Assembly: GCA_036936605.1 (NCBI GenBank)
Contig: JAUPFV010000001.1
Span: forward strand, 315,844,809-315,908,808
DNA length: 64,000 nt
Direction: 5' to 3'
From: Limnanthes douglasii subsp. nivea
Taxonomy: Eukaryota; Streptophyta; Magnoliopsida; Brassicales; Limnanthaceae
Within the stretch, counting starts at the first letter, position 1. Every line of letters begins with the position of its first letter. Under the pieces are notes generated by a model. The model searched no databases and was not told where the DNA came from. It worked only from the letters and a program-made list of their open reading frames with translations. The position numbers were made by a program, and so were the translations under genes. Below are positions 45,748 to 58,080 of the stretch, one piece after another.

Positions 45748-46975
45748 TTAGTTTAGTTTTGGGCCAAATTTTTAACCCATTATATATGTTTAACTGTGCA
45801 GGGTCATCAATTTTTGGACTCATGCTTATAAATACAACGCATGTGCATATGTTTATTTTCAGTTTAGTTTAGTATGAGTAAGTTTTCTGTTTATTTAAGC
45901 CTTTTGGTTTCATCTTGTTATGGTGTCCTGTTTTTATTAATTATTATTAGAGATTCGGAAAACGAGTATACGTTTATCACAAGTGTTATCAACAATTTTT
46001 TTGGATTTGTTTAGGTGTTTTAAACCAATGACTTTTTTAGATATAATTTGTGTTACCAACAATTTTTTTGGATTTGAATTAGAAAAAATCTCACTTTTAG
46101 TCTATTTTAAGTTTTTATGGTATTAGATTTTTTTTAAAAAGGTTAGCACTTCATTTTTCTAATTCAAAATCAGAACATTCCAAAAATTGTATAGCACTTT
46201 AGTCTCTTGAATCACTCGGCCATTCTTTCCTACGTAATAATATGAGTAAATACAGTAAATAAGGAGTTATTCATTATTTTGGATGGGATCATAATTTAAT
46301 TATAAAATAAATCGAATTATTTTAATTTATCATAATTTGTAGAATAATAAATTTTGAATGTATTTTTATATTATTTGTATTGTAATTTTTTCTTTATTTG
46401 TGGGATTATTACTTCACGAAAAGTAATAAAAATATATATAGAATAGATTACTACACCCATGCTTTAATTATGTATAAATGGAAAATTTATTGATATAAGC
46501 TTTTCAATTATAGCATCTTATTATAAATAATTCCAACAACCTAGAACTTCAGGAGAAAAAAAGTATATAAATAAAAGTATAAATTTTTTAGTTAATTTTT
46601 CATTTTTTTTATGTTTTAATATACAATCCTAATTTTTCTTTTTGCATTTTACCATTGAAACAATTGAAACAAGAAAAATATGAATACGTAAGAAAAAGGA
46701 GAAATTTTATTTTTTTTATTTAATACAATTCAATATAAAATTAAAAAATATAAAATTAAAAAATTAGAACTTGTAAATGAAAGTTTTTTTCTCACATTTT
46801 CTCTCCACGATTTCATCAAGTGATGTCGCTTCCCAGATCTGATAAAAATGCAAACTTATAGGTGCAGAAGTAGGAATAATGGCACTAGAAATAATATTGT
46901 TTCCGTAAAGTAGATATTTTTTCAAACTTATTGGTGATACCAAGTAAGTAACAGTCAAAACTTTATATTCTTTTT
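45748..46975. other. AT-rich stretch, no gene seen
   Basis: No supported gene. Very AT-rich, with T and A runs, between MULE-b and the plastid-derived fragment. Confidence 0.5.
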
Positions 46976-46977
46976 TC

Positions 46978-47290
46978 ATTATATTATGCATGGATCAGAT
47001 ATATATTGGCGAATTCTTCATACAAAATTATGTCGTCCACCATGGATTCTGATAAGTGAGATTTCGAGTAAGTCTTTACATAATCTTCTTCTGTCCACGG
47101 AAATGATTAATAGAAATAATGAACCACCCTCGATATCGGCACATCTGAGATCACTAAATGTTCAGGAGTTCTTATGTTCGATTATTTTTGTTGTTGTATA
47201 TCTTGTTCTTACATACTTTCTCTTTGTTTCTCGAGCCTATATTGAGTTACACATTGAGAGAGAGTTCGAAAAAGTTGTCTTACTTATAGC
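46978..47290 (+). pseudogene. ycf2: Nuclear copy of a plastid ycf2 fragment (NUPT)
   Basis: The frame from 46986 reads [40 protein letters not shown] and [21 protein letters not shown], then a hydrophobic stretch and [11 protein letters not shown] recognise this as a central part of plastid Ycf2 with perhaps 20-25% amino-acid change. The match fades near FEKV (about 47275). The start codon is internal to ycf2, so the 126-codon frame is not a gene in its own right. This is an old plastid-to-nucleus transfer. Confidence 0.85.
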
Positions 47291-47299
47291 TTCTTTGTT

Positions 47300-48500
47300 C
47301 GTAGACAAAGCTGATTCAGAATTATCTTTCATTCCAGGGCATAACTTGTATTCATGCGCTATTTAAAGCACATAATTGGTTGAAAATCAAAAGGTGTTTC
47401 GAATAATAACGTTTAATAAATTTTTATCAATTTGATTTTGGTTTTATATATATTTGTTTATTCTAATTAATAGTAATTTGTAATTATTTATTGGCTCCAT
47501 CAGCCAAATAAAATAAAATAAAATATGGAAAAATCCAATCAAATAATTCTAGTATTTTATTATATCAAATCAAAAGTAATTAACCGATTTTATTAAGAAA
47601 GATTACTTTTTATAGGTCAATGGGTTGATAGCGAGATATTGAATCAACTTACTGGTCTTATGGTATATCTTACTATAGAGAATAATAACAAAAATATGTA
47701 CTTGTTTATAATTTGTCCTGGCGGATAGGTAATACCCAAAGTAGCCACTTCGTTTTTTTAACATTTCAATACTTAGGTTGTTGGAATTTTTCTATTCCAT
47801 ATTGTAAACAACTCTCTTGCAGCTTTCTCATTAATATCGACATATAATTCCATCCATTTAACGGAAGTTTTAATTTTAGTTCTCTAAAATTAAATTCATT
47901 ATCTCCAGTTAATTTATTAAAATCAAATTTGAGTGAACTCATCTTTATCGATCTTCTTCTTTCCTCTTCATATATATCATCGAGGTTTTAGTTCTACGTC
48001 TAGATCTCTAGGTCATGCAATACTTGGTGAGGAATAAGCCTACATCTCATGGTTTTGGTTTGGAAAAACAACTAACAACCCAACCTTTGGCTTATAAAGA
48101 TATAAAAAACTTAGACATAAATGAGACAAATAACAATCAACATAAGATTTCACGGGGTTCATATTATGGAGTAATTTTACATCCACAACTTATAAATATG
48201 ATTTTATGCATAAAACAATAAAAAAAATATAAGAACATTACATGTAAGCTCACGCACTTTGTACAAAATTTCTTAAAACAGAGTACAAGTTTTCATAGAT
48301 TTCTCTAAAATCATAGTATTTGTTTTCACTGTCTATGATTTTCTCTCAAATTTTTTTAATTTTTAAATCTCTCAATTCTTTTAGATTTTTATCTCGCTCA
48401 CGTTTGTTGCTACAAAATATATTTCTACATGTGTTGTGCCCTAATATATGCTCACATTAGCAAACCAATATTGTTACAATAAACTTGTACCAATATTTTG
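47300..48500. other. AT-rich stretch, no gene recognised
   Basis: Small frames only, without family resemblance. The 3' LTR expected for the following minus-strand Copia element should lie in this stretch, but I could not identify it. Confidence 0.4.
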
Positions 48501-51500
48501 ATCAAAGGCTATGACTAATAGTACAACAATCAGTTATAATAAACTTGTTACCGATATCCAAGTAAACCACAATGATCATATAGTACACCAAAATTTTATA
48601 ACAAACTTGCACCATCTCGACAAATAAATAACACGAAATAGACTTTCTTATGTTGATGCAACTTGCATAATCGAACTCCATATACCCTTTCATTAATATA
48701 TCACCTACATATATTTTTTGATTTTAACACAACCCTACAACAACCAAACCCATCAAGTATCTCATAAGCCAATGGAGTGTATGCCAATACGGCTTTCTGG
48801 ATTTGATATGAAGTTGCTCAAAATACTTACGACATAGGCAAGATCAGGTCTTGTACAAATCATAACATACATAATGCTACCAATAACATTGACATAAGGT
48901 ATTCACAACATATAATTCTTATCATATTTTTTGGTTGGTGTTTGAGTGACACTAATGTTGCATTGGGAACTAATAAACATTCCAATAATTTCTGCTTCAG
49001 ACATCGAGAACTTCCTTAGGACTTTCTGTGTATATTCTTACTAAGATAAGAATGAATACCCTTGCACATGTTCCTCATGATCTCAGTACCAAGTATCATC
49101 TTAACCTCTAGTATATCTTCATCTCAAACTCTTCTTATAGTTGAGTATTTACCGCATGAATCTTCCTCCTAACTTTTCCAATTATTAGTACATAATCAAT
49201 ATACAACAATATGACCTACCTCTCCATGTGTATCTACACATTCTAATATATATAATAGATGTCATACAAGAATTTAATGTTCTATTCAACTGTCTTGGCG
49301 ACTGTTTCAGTCCATAGAGGGGTCTCTTTAACAAAAACACATAATCTTCCTTCCCTTCTTCAAACCCCTTCAGTTGATACATTTAAATTATGTATTTCAT
49401 TTCACCATGCAACAATGCACTAATAACATCCATTTAATATAACTCAAAATTAAATCGAGTAATAATTAGTAGTGAAAACTTGTTGGAGTTTTGTTTCATA
49501 ACAAGGGAAAATATCTCATTGAATTTGACACCGTCATTTTATATAAATCCCTTATCCATTAGTCTAACATTATATATGGGTAACTTCATATAAGGAATAC
49601 ATGGCTTCCTCTTGTATATATATATTTACACCCCAAGAAGTTTATGACTCTTCGATTGCTTCACAAGAATCTAGGTGTTCATCTTCTTAACATATCTCAT
49701 TTATTATTTTTATGTTCATGGGCCACATTTCTTTATCACAACTCCTGATAACATCATGATACGTTTCGGGGTCAAGAACATCTCCATAAATTTCAATAGA
49801 TAAAAAACATAACAAATTATTTTAAAACAAACATACATTTATGGATTTTTATTTCATCTTCGTGCTCTATCCCTCACCAGTTGATAATTGTCAAGATCAT
49901 GTTGCTCTGCCATATGATCATCTGAAGACCATGAAACACCAGAACCTCGGCCAGTTTTGTACTCATGTAGTGGTTGAACTTTCTTAGGACGATCTATATC
50001 AAAACTAGGCCTAAAAGCTTATTTCCAAGAAGTGTCTCTATCTTCATTTTGTATATCAGATCCATCATCAATTGAATATCTCTTCCAAATAGTACTAGTT
50101 TGAGTCCCCACCACCTTCTTCAATAGCATGTCCTCTTCATTGGAAATGAGGTCCCTACTTATCTTCATTTTGTATATCAGATCCATCATCAATTGAATAT
50201 CTCTTCCAAATAGTACTAGGTTGAGTCCCCACCACCTTCTTCAATGGCATGTCCTCTTCATTGGAAATAAGGTCCCTACTTATCAAAGCCTTCTAACGTC
50301 TAGGTTCAAGGCACTTTATACCCTTTTACTCCTTCTAGATAGCCTATGAATAAACATTTTTATGTTTTTTACCTAAGCTTATCTTGCTTCACATATGCAT
50401 AGGCAACACATCTGAATACTCTAAAATGTTCCAACTTAGGTCTCTTTTTTGTTTAAGCCTTTTGAGGACAAATAATTTTAAGTGCCATATATGGACTCAT
50501 GCTAATAATATATGAACCCTTGTCACAAATTATCTCTAGAACCTTTAATACATACGAGTTGTATGAAGCATATATCTAACCCATTCCATTAGGGTTCGAT
50601 TCATTCTCTCAGCAAACCCGTTTTGTTGTAAAGTCTCACTTAGATTTTGGTTTATATCAATGCCAAACTTTTCATATTAACTAGTGAACTCCTTGTGAAC
50701 ATATTCCAAGCCATTATCACTCTGAAGTTTCTTTCAACATTTTCCTCTTTTGATTATCAACTAAAGTCTTCTTTTTCACAAAGGCAACAAATGCTTCATC
50801 CTTGGTCTTCAAAATTAGAACCCATACTTTCCTCGAATTATCATCAATAAACGACATAAAGTACCTTGCACCACCTATGGTAGGCTCCCGTGCTAGACCC
50901 CAACAGTCTGAATGAACATAATCAAGTACTATATTGGATGCCTGGTTGCTGAGCATAAACTTCACCCTATTGCTCTTATCGAATACACATATTTCGAAAA
51001 ATCTTGGCTTCTAAACTGCTGTACTTAACAACCCATGTTTACTTAGTTAATTACGTTATTTCTCACTTAAATGGCCCACCTGATGATGCCACAACCTGGT
51101 AGAAACCTTCACCATACTAGAGATACCCCTACTACTATAAAATCCTCGAGAACTAACATCATTAGTCATTTTGGCTTTCATAACAACATGAGAGCCTTGT
51201 AAGACCCTAAGTCTATCATCTTCACCCTTATAGGTAAACCTTTCCGCATCTAACATCCCAATATAAAAAAGGTTACATTCAACTTCAGGTACATAATTTA
51301 AGCTATTGATTACTCTCTCAAGCCATGTAGACAACTTAAGCCAAATCGTTCCAATCCCTTTTGACATCACAAGATTTATCATTCCTGAGGACGACCCTTC
51401 CATCATCAAGCATTTGCAGATCTTCAAACCAATGCTTCTTGGAAGTAATGTGAAAAAACTCACCCAAATCCAACACCCATTTATTGTCATACCTGCAAGA

Positions 51501-51635
51501 ATAAGAAGTCATTAAACCATCAAAATACTCACAATCATTATACATCATTACAGTATCTACGAGTTTGGTCCTCTGATAATGTTTTAATTTCCCTTCCCTA
51601 TATAATACTGACGGATATGCTCTTTGTTCTTGCAT
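48500..51635 (-). pseudogene. Copia-2 pol remnant: protease, integrase, RT, RNase H
   Basis: Protease-type WVLDLGEFFHITSKKHWF is near 51490 (DSG changed to DLG). The pre-integrase TRLWHHQVGHLSEK is near 51080. Integrase follows (DYVHSDCWGLAR and FIDDNSRKVWVLILKTK at 50717-50965; SDNGLEY and QQNGFAERMNRTLME near 50600-50720). RT has RPLYGLKQSPRQ near 49310, and RNase H has KGYMEFDYASC near 48690. All functions are disabled by stops and frameshifts. The protease Asp is retained but its Ser-Gly context is not. Confidence 0.85.
50041..50282. repeat. 121-bp tandem duplication inside Copia-2
   Basis: 50041-50161 and 50162-50282 are adjacent copies starting TCTTCATTTTGTATATCAGA, differing at only a few positions. 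The duplication lies between the integrase and RT parts and is much younger than the surrounding decay suggests. Confidence 0.9.
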
Positions 51636-51682
51636 GTCTAACAGATTAGTTTTGAACCCGTTCTAACCCTTTTAGACTTTTA

Positions 51683-52390
51683 TCAATATTTTCTTCTCAT
51701 TTCACTTGAATTTCTCTTCCTTAATCGATTCCTCAAACTTAGGTTTTTCCTTTCATAATCACCCTTCATAACATTCTTCTTTTGAAAATATCTAAAGTTA
51801 AATGTGCTCCTGACTTCGGCCATTGTAAGGGAGTCTTTCTCGTAGAGAAAGGTGTCCACAAAGTGTTCATACTGATTTAGCAGAGAACTTAGAAGGATGA
51901 TTGCTTGGTTCTCCTCCTCCACTTTCAAAACAATTGCATTCAAGTCGAGTACGATTTGGTTGTAATCATCTGTATGCCTTTGCATCTATATGTTATTATT
52001 CATAAACAACGTGTGAAGTTGTTTATTTGAGCATAATTGGTTCGCCAATGACTTCTTCATGTAAACTTCCTACATTCGATTTCATATCCTCAGTATCGTA
52101 GGATCTCCAGATACCTCTCGTAGCATTTCATCTCATAAGCTCAATATGTTGGAACTATGAGCTTTAGACTGTAGACATCATCAACTTGTGTATATTTGTT
52201 GTCAATAGAAACAACCAATCTTTTCTATACTATGTAAGCCTTAACCTTAGTACTCTAAAAGTCAAAATCATTAGATCAGTCAATTTTTTCTAGGCTAAGC
52301 TTCATGGAACTCATATTTCATAGATTTATGGTTTCCAGGATATACCTACTTCTTTAACCTTAAAATTTGTGATCAATCTACTTATTATAG
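51683..52390 (-). pseudogene. Copia-2 gag remnant
   Basis: The best part, 51683-51985, reads MQRHTDDYNQIVLDLNAI and LLSSLLNQYEHFVDTFLY, typical of the C-terminal half of plant Copia gag (UBN2). Upstream, LANQLCSNKQLHTLFM near 52020-52060 precedes it in another frame. Multiple stops. Confidence 0.75.
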
Positions 52391-52419
52391 TGTAGATCCA
52401 TGCTCACGATACCAGTTAT

Positions 52420-53190
52420 TGAGGTAAAACCATCGTTCGGTCGAGGCAAGAACCGATGTATCGATTAACAAACCTTTGGAGAAAAAGATTAAGTATGTTC
52501 AAGACGATCATATAATAAAAAAATAGTAAATAAAACCATAAATAAAAGAAATAATAAATAAACCATAAATAAAATAAATAATAAATAAAACCAAGCATAT
52601 AAGATGTTTTTATTATGGAAATAATCCTACATCCACGAGAAACATGCATTTTTTTATTAATGAGTAGGTTAGAGAAAGACTCTTAAACATAAAGACTCAA
52701 TCATTCTTTATAACAAAAGATAATGTGATTTACAAAACCGTATCTTCAATGTTTATCTCTCACTTCACTTATCTCATAAACATTTTATTTCTCTCTCTTC
52801 AAAAATATGTTGTTGTTGAATTTCCTCACACTTTGCATGTCAATATCTTCTTTTATTTATAGAACGGTTGTGATAACTCTTAATCCATTAATTAATGAAT
52901 CTAATTAATATCGAATATCCAATTAATAGAAAATCTAATAAATATAGAATACCAAATCAATAGAAAATCTAACTAATATAGAAAAAAAACTAATTAATAT
53001 AGAAATCTAAATAATATAAGGGATCTAATTAATATTGAAATGTAAATAATATAGAAGACCAAATCAATAAGAAATCTAATTAACATAAAATACATAATTA
53101 GTATAGAAATCTAATTAATATAAAAGATTTAATTAATATAGAAATCTAATTAATATAGGAGATCAATTTAGATAGAATATTGCCTTCAAG
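52420..53190 (-). repeat. Copia-2 5' LTR with AT-rich internal repeats
   Basis: It begins six bases beyond the primer-binding site (TGAGG at 52420 on plus). It contains an ATAAATAAAACC-type simple repeat at about 52520-52590 and a run of AATCTAATTAATATAGA-type units (about 20 bp each) at about 52890-53170. The outer boundary is not clear. Confidence 0.6.
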
Positions 53191-53849
53191 TTACTTCTAG
53201 CCTATACACATTATATATGGTTGAATTCCTAATCTCTTGTATGAAGAGTAATCAATTACCATACTATGATAGATATCCATGCGTTTTTTTCGAATAAATA
53301 TTTCATTTTTTTCTATTCTATATGAATAATTTAAAATATGTTACCAAAGGTATAACAATATTATATACTAACAATAATTAAACATAATCATCGCACGTAT
53401 ATAACATAAAAAGACCGAAGGTTATCAGATTAAAAGTAGTGATTTGGTATTTATATGTACCGCATTGTTCGTAATTAGTAGCGAGGATGGTAGGCCTCAG
53501 TGTGATGTATATTACCTCTAAATCTAATACTTTAAGGTTAGGAAGTGTAGATCTATGCCATATCCGATCACCCAAACCTTTCGTAGAGGTATAACCTAAG
53601 TGATCATGGTAATTAAACAAACTTTTTAACACTAAAAAACAAGTTATATATGAGTATGGTGCTTGCGAATGCATCAACGACATCATGCAATACATGCTCA
53701 CCATCGGGAAATACATGTGGAAGTATTCTGTAAGGGTAGTCATATACACACAACAATCGTTCTCTAAGTTGTAAGGCCCCAAAAAAATTTCTTCTCATAA
53801 CTCGCCTGACACTTCTTAGTAGGTATATTTACTATGTGTGCCAATCAGT

Positions 53850-54370
53850 CATAGAAAATTAGAATCTGAAAGCTTGCATAAATGCATTTATTTTCATGAT
53901 TCGCCTGACATTGGGAGTAGGTGAAGTTACCGTATTTATCAATCGATTACGGGGAATGAGCATTTGAGTGCACAAACGTTTTTCCTTTCATATCTTAACA
54001 GGCAAAATCCCACTATATGGGGTTACGCAGGTTTGCCAATTAGTCACAGAGAATGAGCATCTGAATTCTCACACACACTATTTCTTTCAAGACTTGTCTG
54101 GAAAAATCACACTAGGTGAGGTTACATAGGTTTTCCAATCCGTTCTACAGAATGAGCATCTTAATTTCAGAAAATTCTTTTGTTTCATGATTTTCCTGAC
54201 AAAAGCCCACACCAGCTTGGGTTATGCAAGTTTTCCAATAAGTCCAAGAGAATGAGCATCTGAATGCTCGCACAAACTCTTTTCCTTTCATGGCATTGAT
54301 GGAAAAATTCTACTAGGTGGGGTTACGCATCGATCAGCTCCAGAGAATGAGCATATGAATGCGCGTATTA
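53850..54370 (+). repeat. About 98-bp tandem repeat, six copies
   Basis: The word GAATGAGCAT or a close variant recurs near 53853, 53954, 54051, 54150, 54250 and 54345, spacing 95-101 bp. Units also share TTTCCTTTCATG, CTGACAAAATCCCACTAGGTGG, GGTTACGCAGG and TTTTCCAATCAGTC. Neighbouring units differ considerably, so it is an old minisatellite. Confidence 0.88.
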
Positions 54371-54796
54371 TATTACGTATCGACGCGACTTGATGTCTAT
54401 CATACTAGATAAGGCCTGAATTCATCGTATCACAATACATTTGGAGCGTCTAAATTAGTTCAAGAATGTGATGATCCCATATAGTGCTTAGACCATTAAA
54501 GGGAGATGAATGTCAATTAAAACTCCATGTAACTGAAATAGATAATCCATAGGCATGCAGGTCATCATTTCATACATCATATAGTCCAAGTGCCAGTAGC
54601 AATGGGTAATTACATCACATCATGTGACTATACATTAATAGCTCTAGATGCTTCCTAATGCACATATAATATGGTCACATAACTGCGAACCCCTAAAGAA
54701 TTAGTACAACACCCAAAAATCGTAAATATTTGAATAATCGTCATGCCTAAATGTGTAAAACATACTAAATATCGCATTATAAACATGTTGTTCCAT

Positions 54797-54845
54797 CATA
54801 CATACATACATATATACATACATACACACATACATACGTACGTAC

Positions 54846-54876
<31 letters not shown>

Positions 54877-54897
54877 CATACATACGGACATACATAT
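54797..54897 (+). repeat. Microsatellite (CATA)n/(TA)n
   Basis: Compound CATA/CATACA/CGTA and TATATA tracts. The Tyr/Ile/Met/Cys-rich reading frames over it on the minus strand are products of the repeat. Confidence 0.97.
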
Positions 54898-54982
54898 TGC
54901 CATATTATAGATATTTAAAAGAAACAATGTTTCCCTTATTGCAAGAAAATATACAACAACAAAAGACATAAAGAAGATAAGA

Positions 54983-55330
54983 TCAGGATTCATGGATGAC
55001 ATATACATATGTGAGAGCCTTACTACCCCGATAATAACTACCAGTAAATATATATCGCAACCATACCTGACGAACGACGTTATTTCTCCTACTATTATGC
55101 CTATTGGCCTCTCTACTAAGACCTCTCTCAGAAATACCAAATATTTGGGACATATATATGCACCTCATAATATCATTCTATAACTCGTGAAGATCAAACC
55201 ATAAACCTTTAATGAGAAGACCCGTAGTCACATGGTCTAGTGTCACCGTTATTTCGAGTGTTAACTCTTGATGAATGCCTCAATGAGGGGAAAAGTTTTA
55301 GACAAACTTCGCATGTAAATGATAAGAGGA
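54983..55330 (-). pseudogene. Possible PMD-like relic
   Basis: On the minus strand near 55190-55260 the frame ELTLEITVTLDHVTTG followed by LLIKGLWFDLHEL resembles the PMD motif EMTITLxDVxxLLGLPxxG. Nearby downstream is VRQVWLRYIFTG. Only this short resemblance supports the call. The surrounding 53.4-55.8 kb may be the rest of such an element, but nothing else is recognisable. Confidence 0.35.
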
Positions 55331-55399
55331 CTGAAGGGCGTCATCATAATCTTCATGTTTAGTTGATTTTGACTATCAATATATCATGTACGAAGAGTA

Positions 55400-57817
55400 T
55401 CGTACATAACAAAACACCGTAATGAACCTCGATGCTAAAAAATATATAAAAATATAACAAAAAAAATCAATTTTTTATTCACACATATGATTTTGATAAA
55501 CTTACAATCCTAATTAATACGTTGTATGTCTCGTGAATGATGTAATCTCGATTCAAAGTACTAGTGTGAGGTAAGATGTCAATAAACACCATGTCATGGT
55601 TCGGTCCTAAAAGACTATTAGGGGTAACATTGCTCGACTATCTTCCCACATCAAAATGGTTTTAGTGGGAGAATGAGTATCATCTTCGTATTCTTCAAAA
55701 TCACGCAAAGTCTGTAGCTTTGCTTATGTATGCGCACACTACGAGAAGTCTGACCATGTATGATTAATGGTCATCACTCAGGCGGACGTGTTACTTCTAA
55801 AAAGCTTTCTATGAGGCGATATCATGCAAAAACAAACAAAAATTAGGTTATAAACATTTTAACGAATAAGTTTTCAACCAAAAATATTTTTAAAAACTCA
55901 AAAATACAAGTGATCCGTTATTTATCAAAATGGTATATCGGAAGTAGTATAAACTATCCTGCAATGTGTCAAAAGCAAAGAAAAAACATATTCATGTAAT
56001 AATCTCATATAATCAAATGCATCGTCTTTGTTTATCGTATATATGGTGCAAAATTTACTCACCATTGTCGCACATATATGGGCTACTAACTTCGTCGTCA
56101 CCGTGACAGTCGCATTCTACGTGCGATTCGCACATATAATTCGTCTTCGCACTGGATAACAATCAAAATTTCAAGTATTTGAAGCGAACCCAAACCGCTA
56201 TAATCTATCCAAATTTTGAAAAATATAGATTTAAAACATACAATAACTTCGACCATACGTTATACAACTATCTAAACATTCCATAAACAAATACAAATTT
56301 CTTTTTTAATTTTTTTTGAAAAACTAAAACTTAAATAACAAACAAACTAAAAAACGAAAATTGAAATCAATTTGAAAAAATATATCAACTTTAAAAATAG
56401 ATAAATTTAAAAAAAATTAAATAGTAAAAAGAATACGACGGATGATCTAGCAAATTCTTTTTATAACTTTTGAGAAAAAGTAAAAAAAAACGTTCAATAT
56501 AAATAAAAACACTATAACATTGTAATCAAATATAGTGGTGGAATATTTAAAAATAATACGCCATGATATATAATATTAAAACGCCAAAAATAATATTAAA
56601 ACGCCATGATATATAATATTAAAAATAAAACGCCAAAATTAATATTAAAATTCAATATAAAAAAATAAAAAATTTCCTGCTTTGTCCTTTAAATACATTT
56701 TCAGAAAATAATTTATCGCTTCACCGACATTGAAACCACATATTTTAAGTGGTTCCTGTCCACAATTTACAGAAAAAGCTTCAAATTTTGAGAACCATAA
56801 GTAGTACATATAATGAACAAAAAGAGGAGGATACGATCATATACAAACGTGATTAAGTAGTCGTGCACTACATAGTCAAGGAAATGGAGCTAGCTGGCTG
56901 GCACCAACTCTTTCTGGACCATCCTGGTGTATTTTTGAATCACATGCATCATTTTGACCTTATTCATCTTTCTTTTTCAGCTTTCCATACGTGTCGTTGA
57001 CCATTTCACCAAAAAATGCATGACATGAAACTCTGTCTTTTCGAATTATTAGCACCAATGCTGTTTCTTTCGACCTACGGACGAATATGACTCAAACATA
57101 ACAAATATATTTATGAGATATATAGTGGTAGTTGATTTTTTTATAAAAGGGTTAAGGAAAGTTTACAATAAAAATTATAATACTAATGAATGTCAGGTTC
57201 TTTTTGTAATTAGATGGATTAGTCAATTAATATAGTTAAGTGATATTGTTATTTTGAAATTTTATTTTTTTTTTATTTTTTTTATTATTTTACATAATCC
57301 ATCCGGTTTTTGACATGTATGCATGTATATGGTTGACAATTTTATTAATCGGTTGTATGTCGGTTTGGTAAGTTTGGTCGAGATATATGTTTTATTTTTG
57401 GTTAAGAGAACACACGAAAATTATTTTCAAAATTAAAAAATAATAATTTTATCCGATTGAAATTTTTGGATAATCACTAAAAATATTTCAGTGCTGGTAA
57501 ATAATAGTGCATAAGCATTTATTAATAATTTTATTGTTAATAAAAATAATCTACAACTTTTTTTAATATGAACTTGTATATGATAAAGTTAGATAATTCT
57601 TAGGTAAGTTTATATACAGAAATGTTCATGCTTCAGTCTAAAAAATGTTCGTATAAGGTAGTTATAATTATACCATAAGTGTTTTGTAGAGTTTGGAAGA
57701 GAAAAAAATATGTAGCAATAATTGACTAATCATTGGCCCTTTTCTAAAAAGTGAATGTCCTTTCTCACCCCACTTTTTTTACTATTTACAGACAAGTTTT
57801 TAAGGTATATCACTTAA
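55400..57817. other. AT-rich stretch, no gene seen
   Basis: No supported ORF. A local cluster of AATATTAAAACGCCA-type words occurs at about 56550-56650. The rest is non-descript AT-rich DNA up to the MULE-c left end. Confidence 0.5.
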
Positions 57818-58080
57818 GGGAATTACTAAAAAAACAGCCAAAACTACTCCGCGAAGTCGCATGTTTCTGATTTTCAATATTTACAAAAATGCCACTAGGC
57901 AAAAAACCCAAAAAACCCTTTGGAGTCTAAATATTTACAAGTCATGCCATTTTGGAGAACCAAACTACTCCATGAAGTTGCGAACATAATTTCAAACTTC
58001 ATCTTCTCCAAACCTACTAAAAATAGAAACTTAACAACCAACAAAACCCATTTTTAAAAAAAATTCAAAACCTTTACAAC

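Larger units (their letters stand above)
48500..53190 (-). mobile_element. Decayed Copia LTR retrotransposon (Copia-2)
   Basis: On the minus strand: LTR (from about 53190), primer-binding site (52402-52414, TGGTATCGTGAGC), gag (52390-51683), protease, GAG-pre-integrase, integrase, RT and RNase H (to about 48500), the full Copia order. Unlike Copia-1 it keeps protease and integrase, but the frame is broken throughout. A 121-bp tandem duplication lies at 50041-50282. The 3' LTR is not identified. Confidence 0.85.

Noticed and set aside
46986..47366. 126-codon frame as an independent membrane-protein gene
   Set aside because: It matches an internal part of plastid Ycf2; the apparent start is an internal Met and the end is in unrelated sequence.
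54701..55140. Minus-strand frames rich in Tyr, Val, Met and Cys
   Set aside because: They are translations of the CATA/TA microsatellite.
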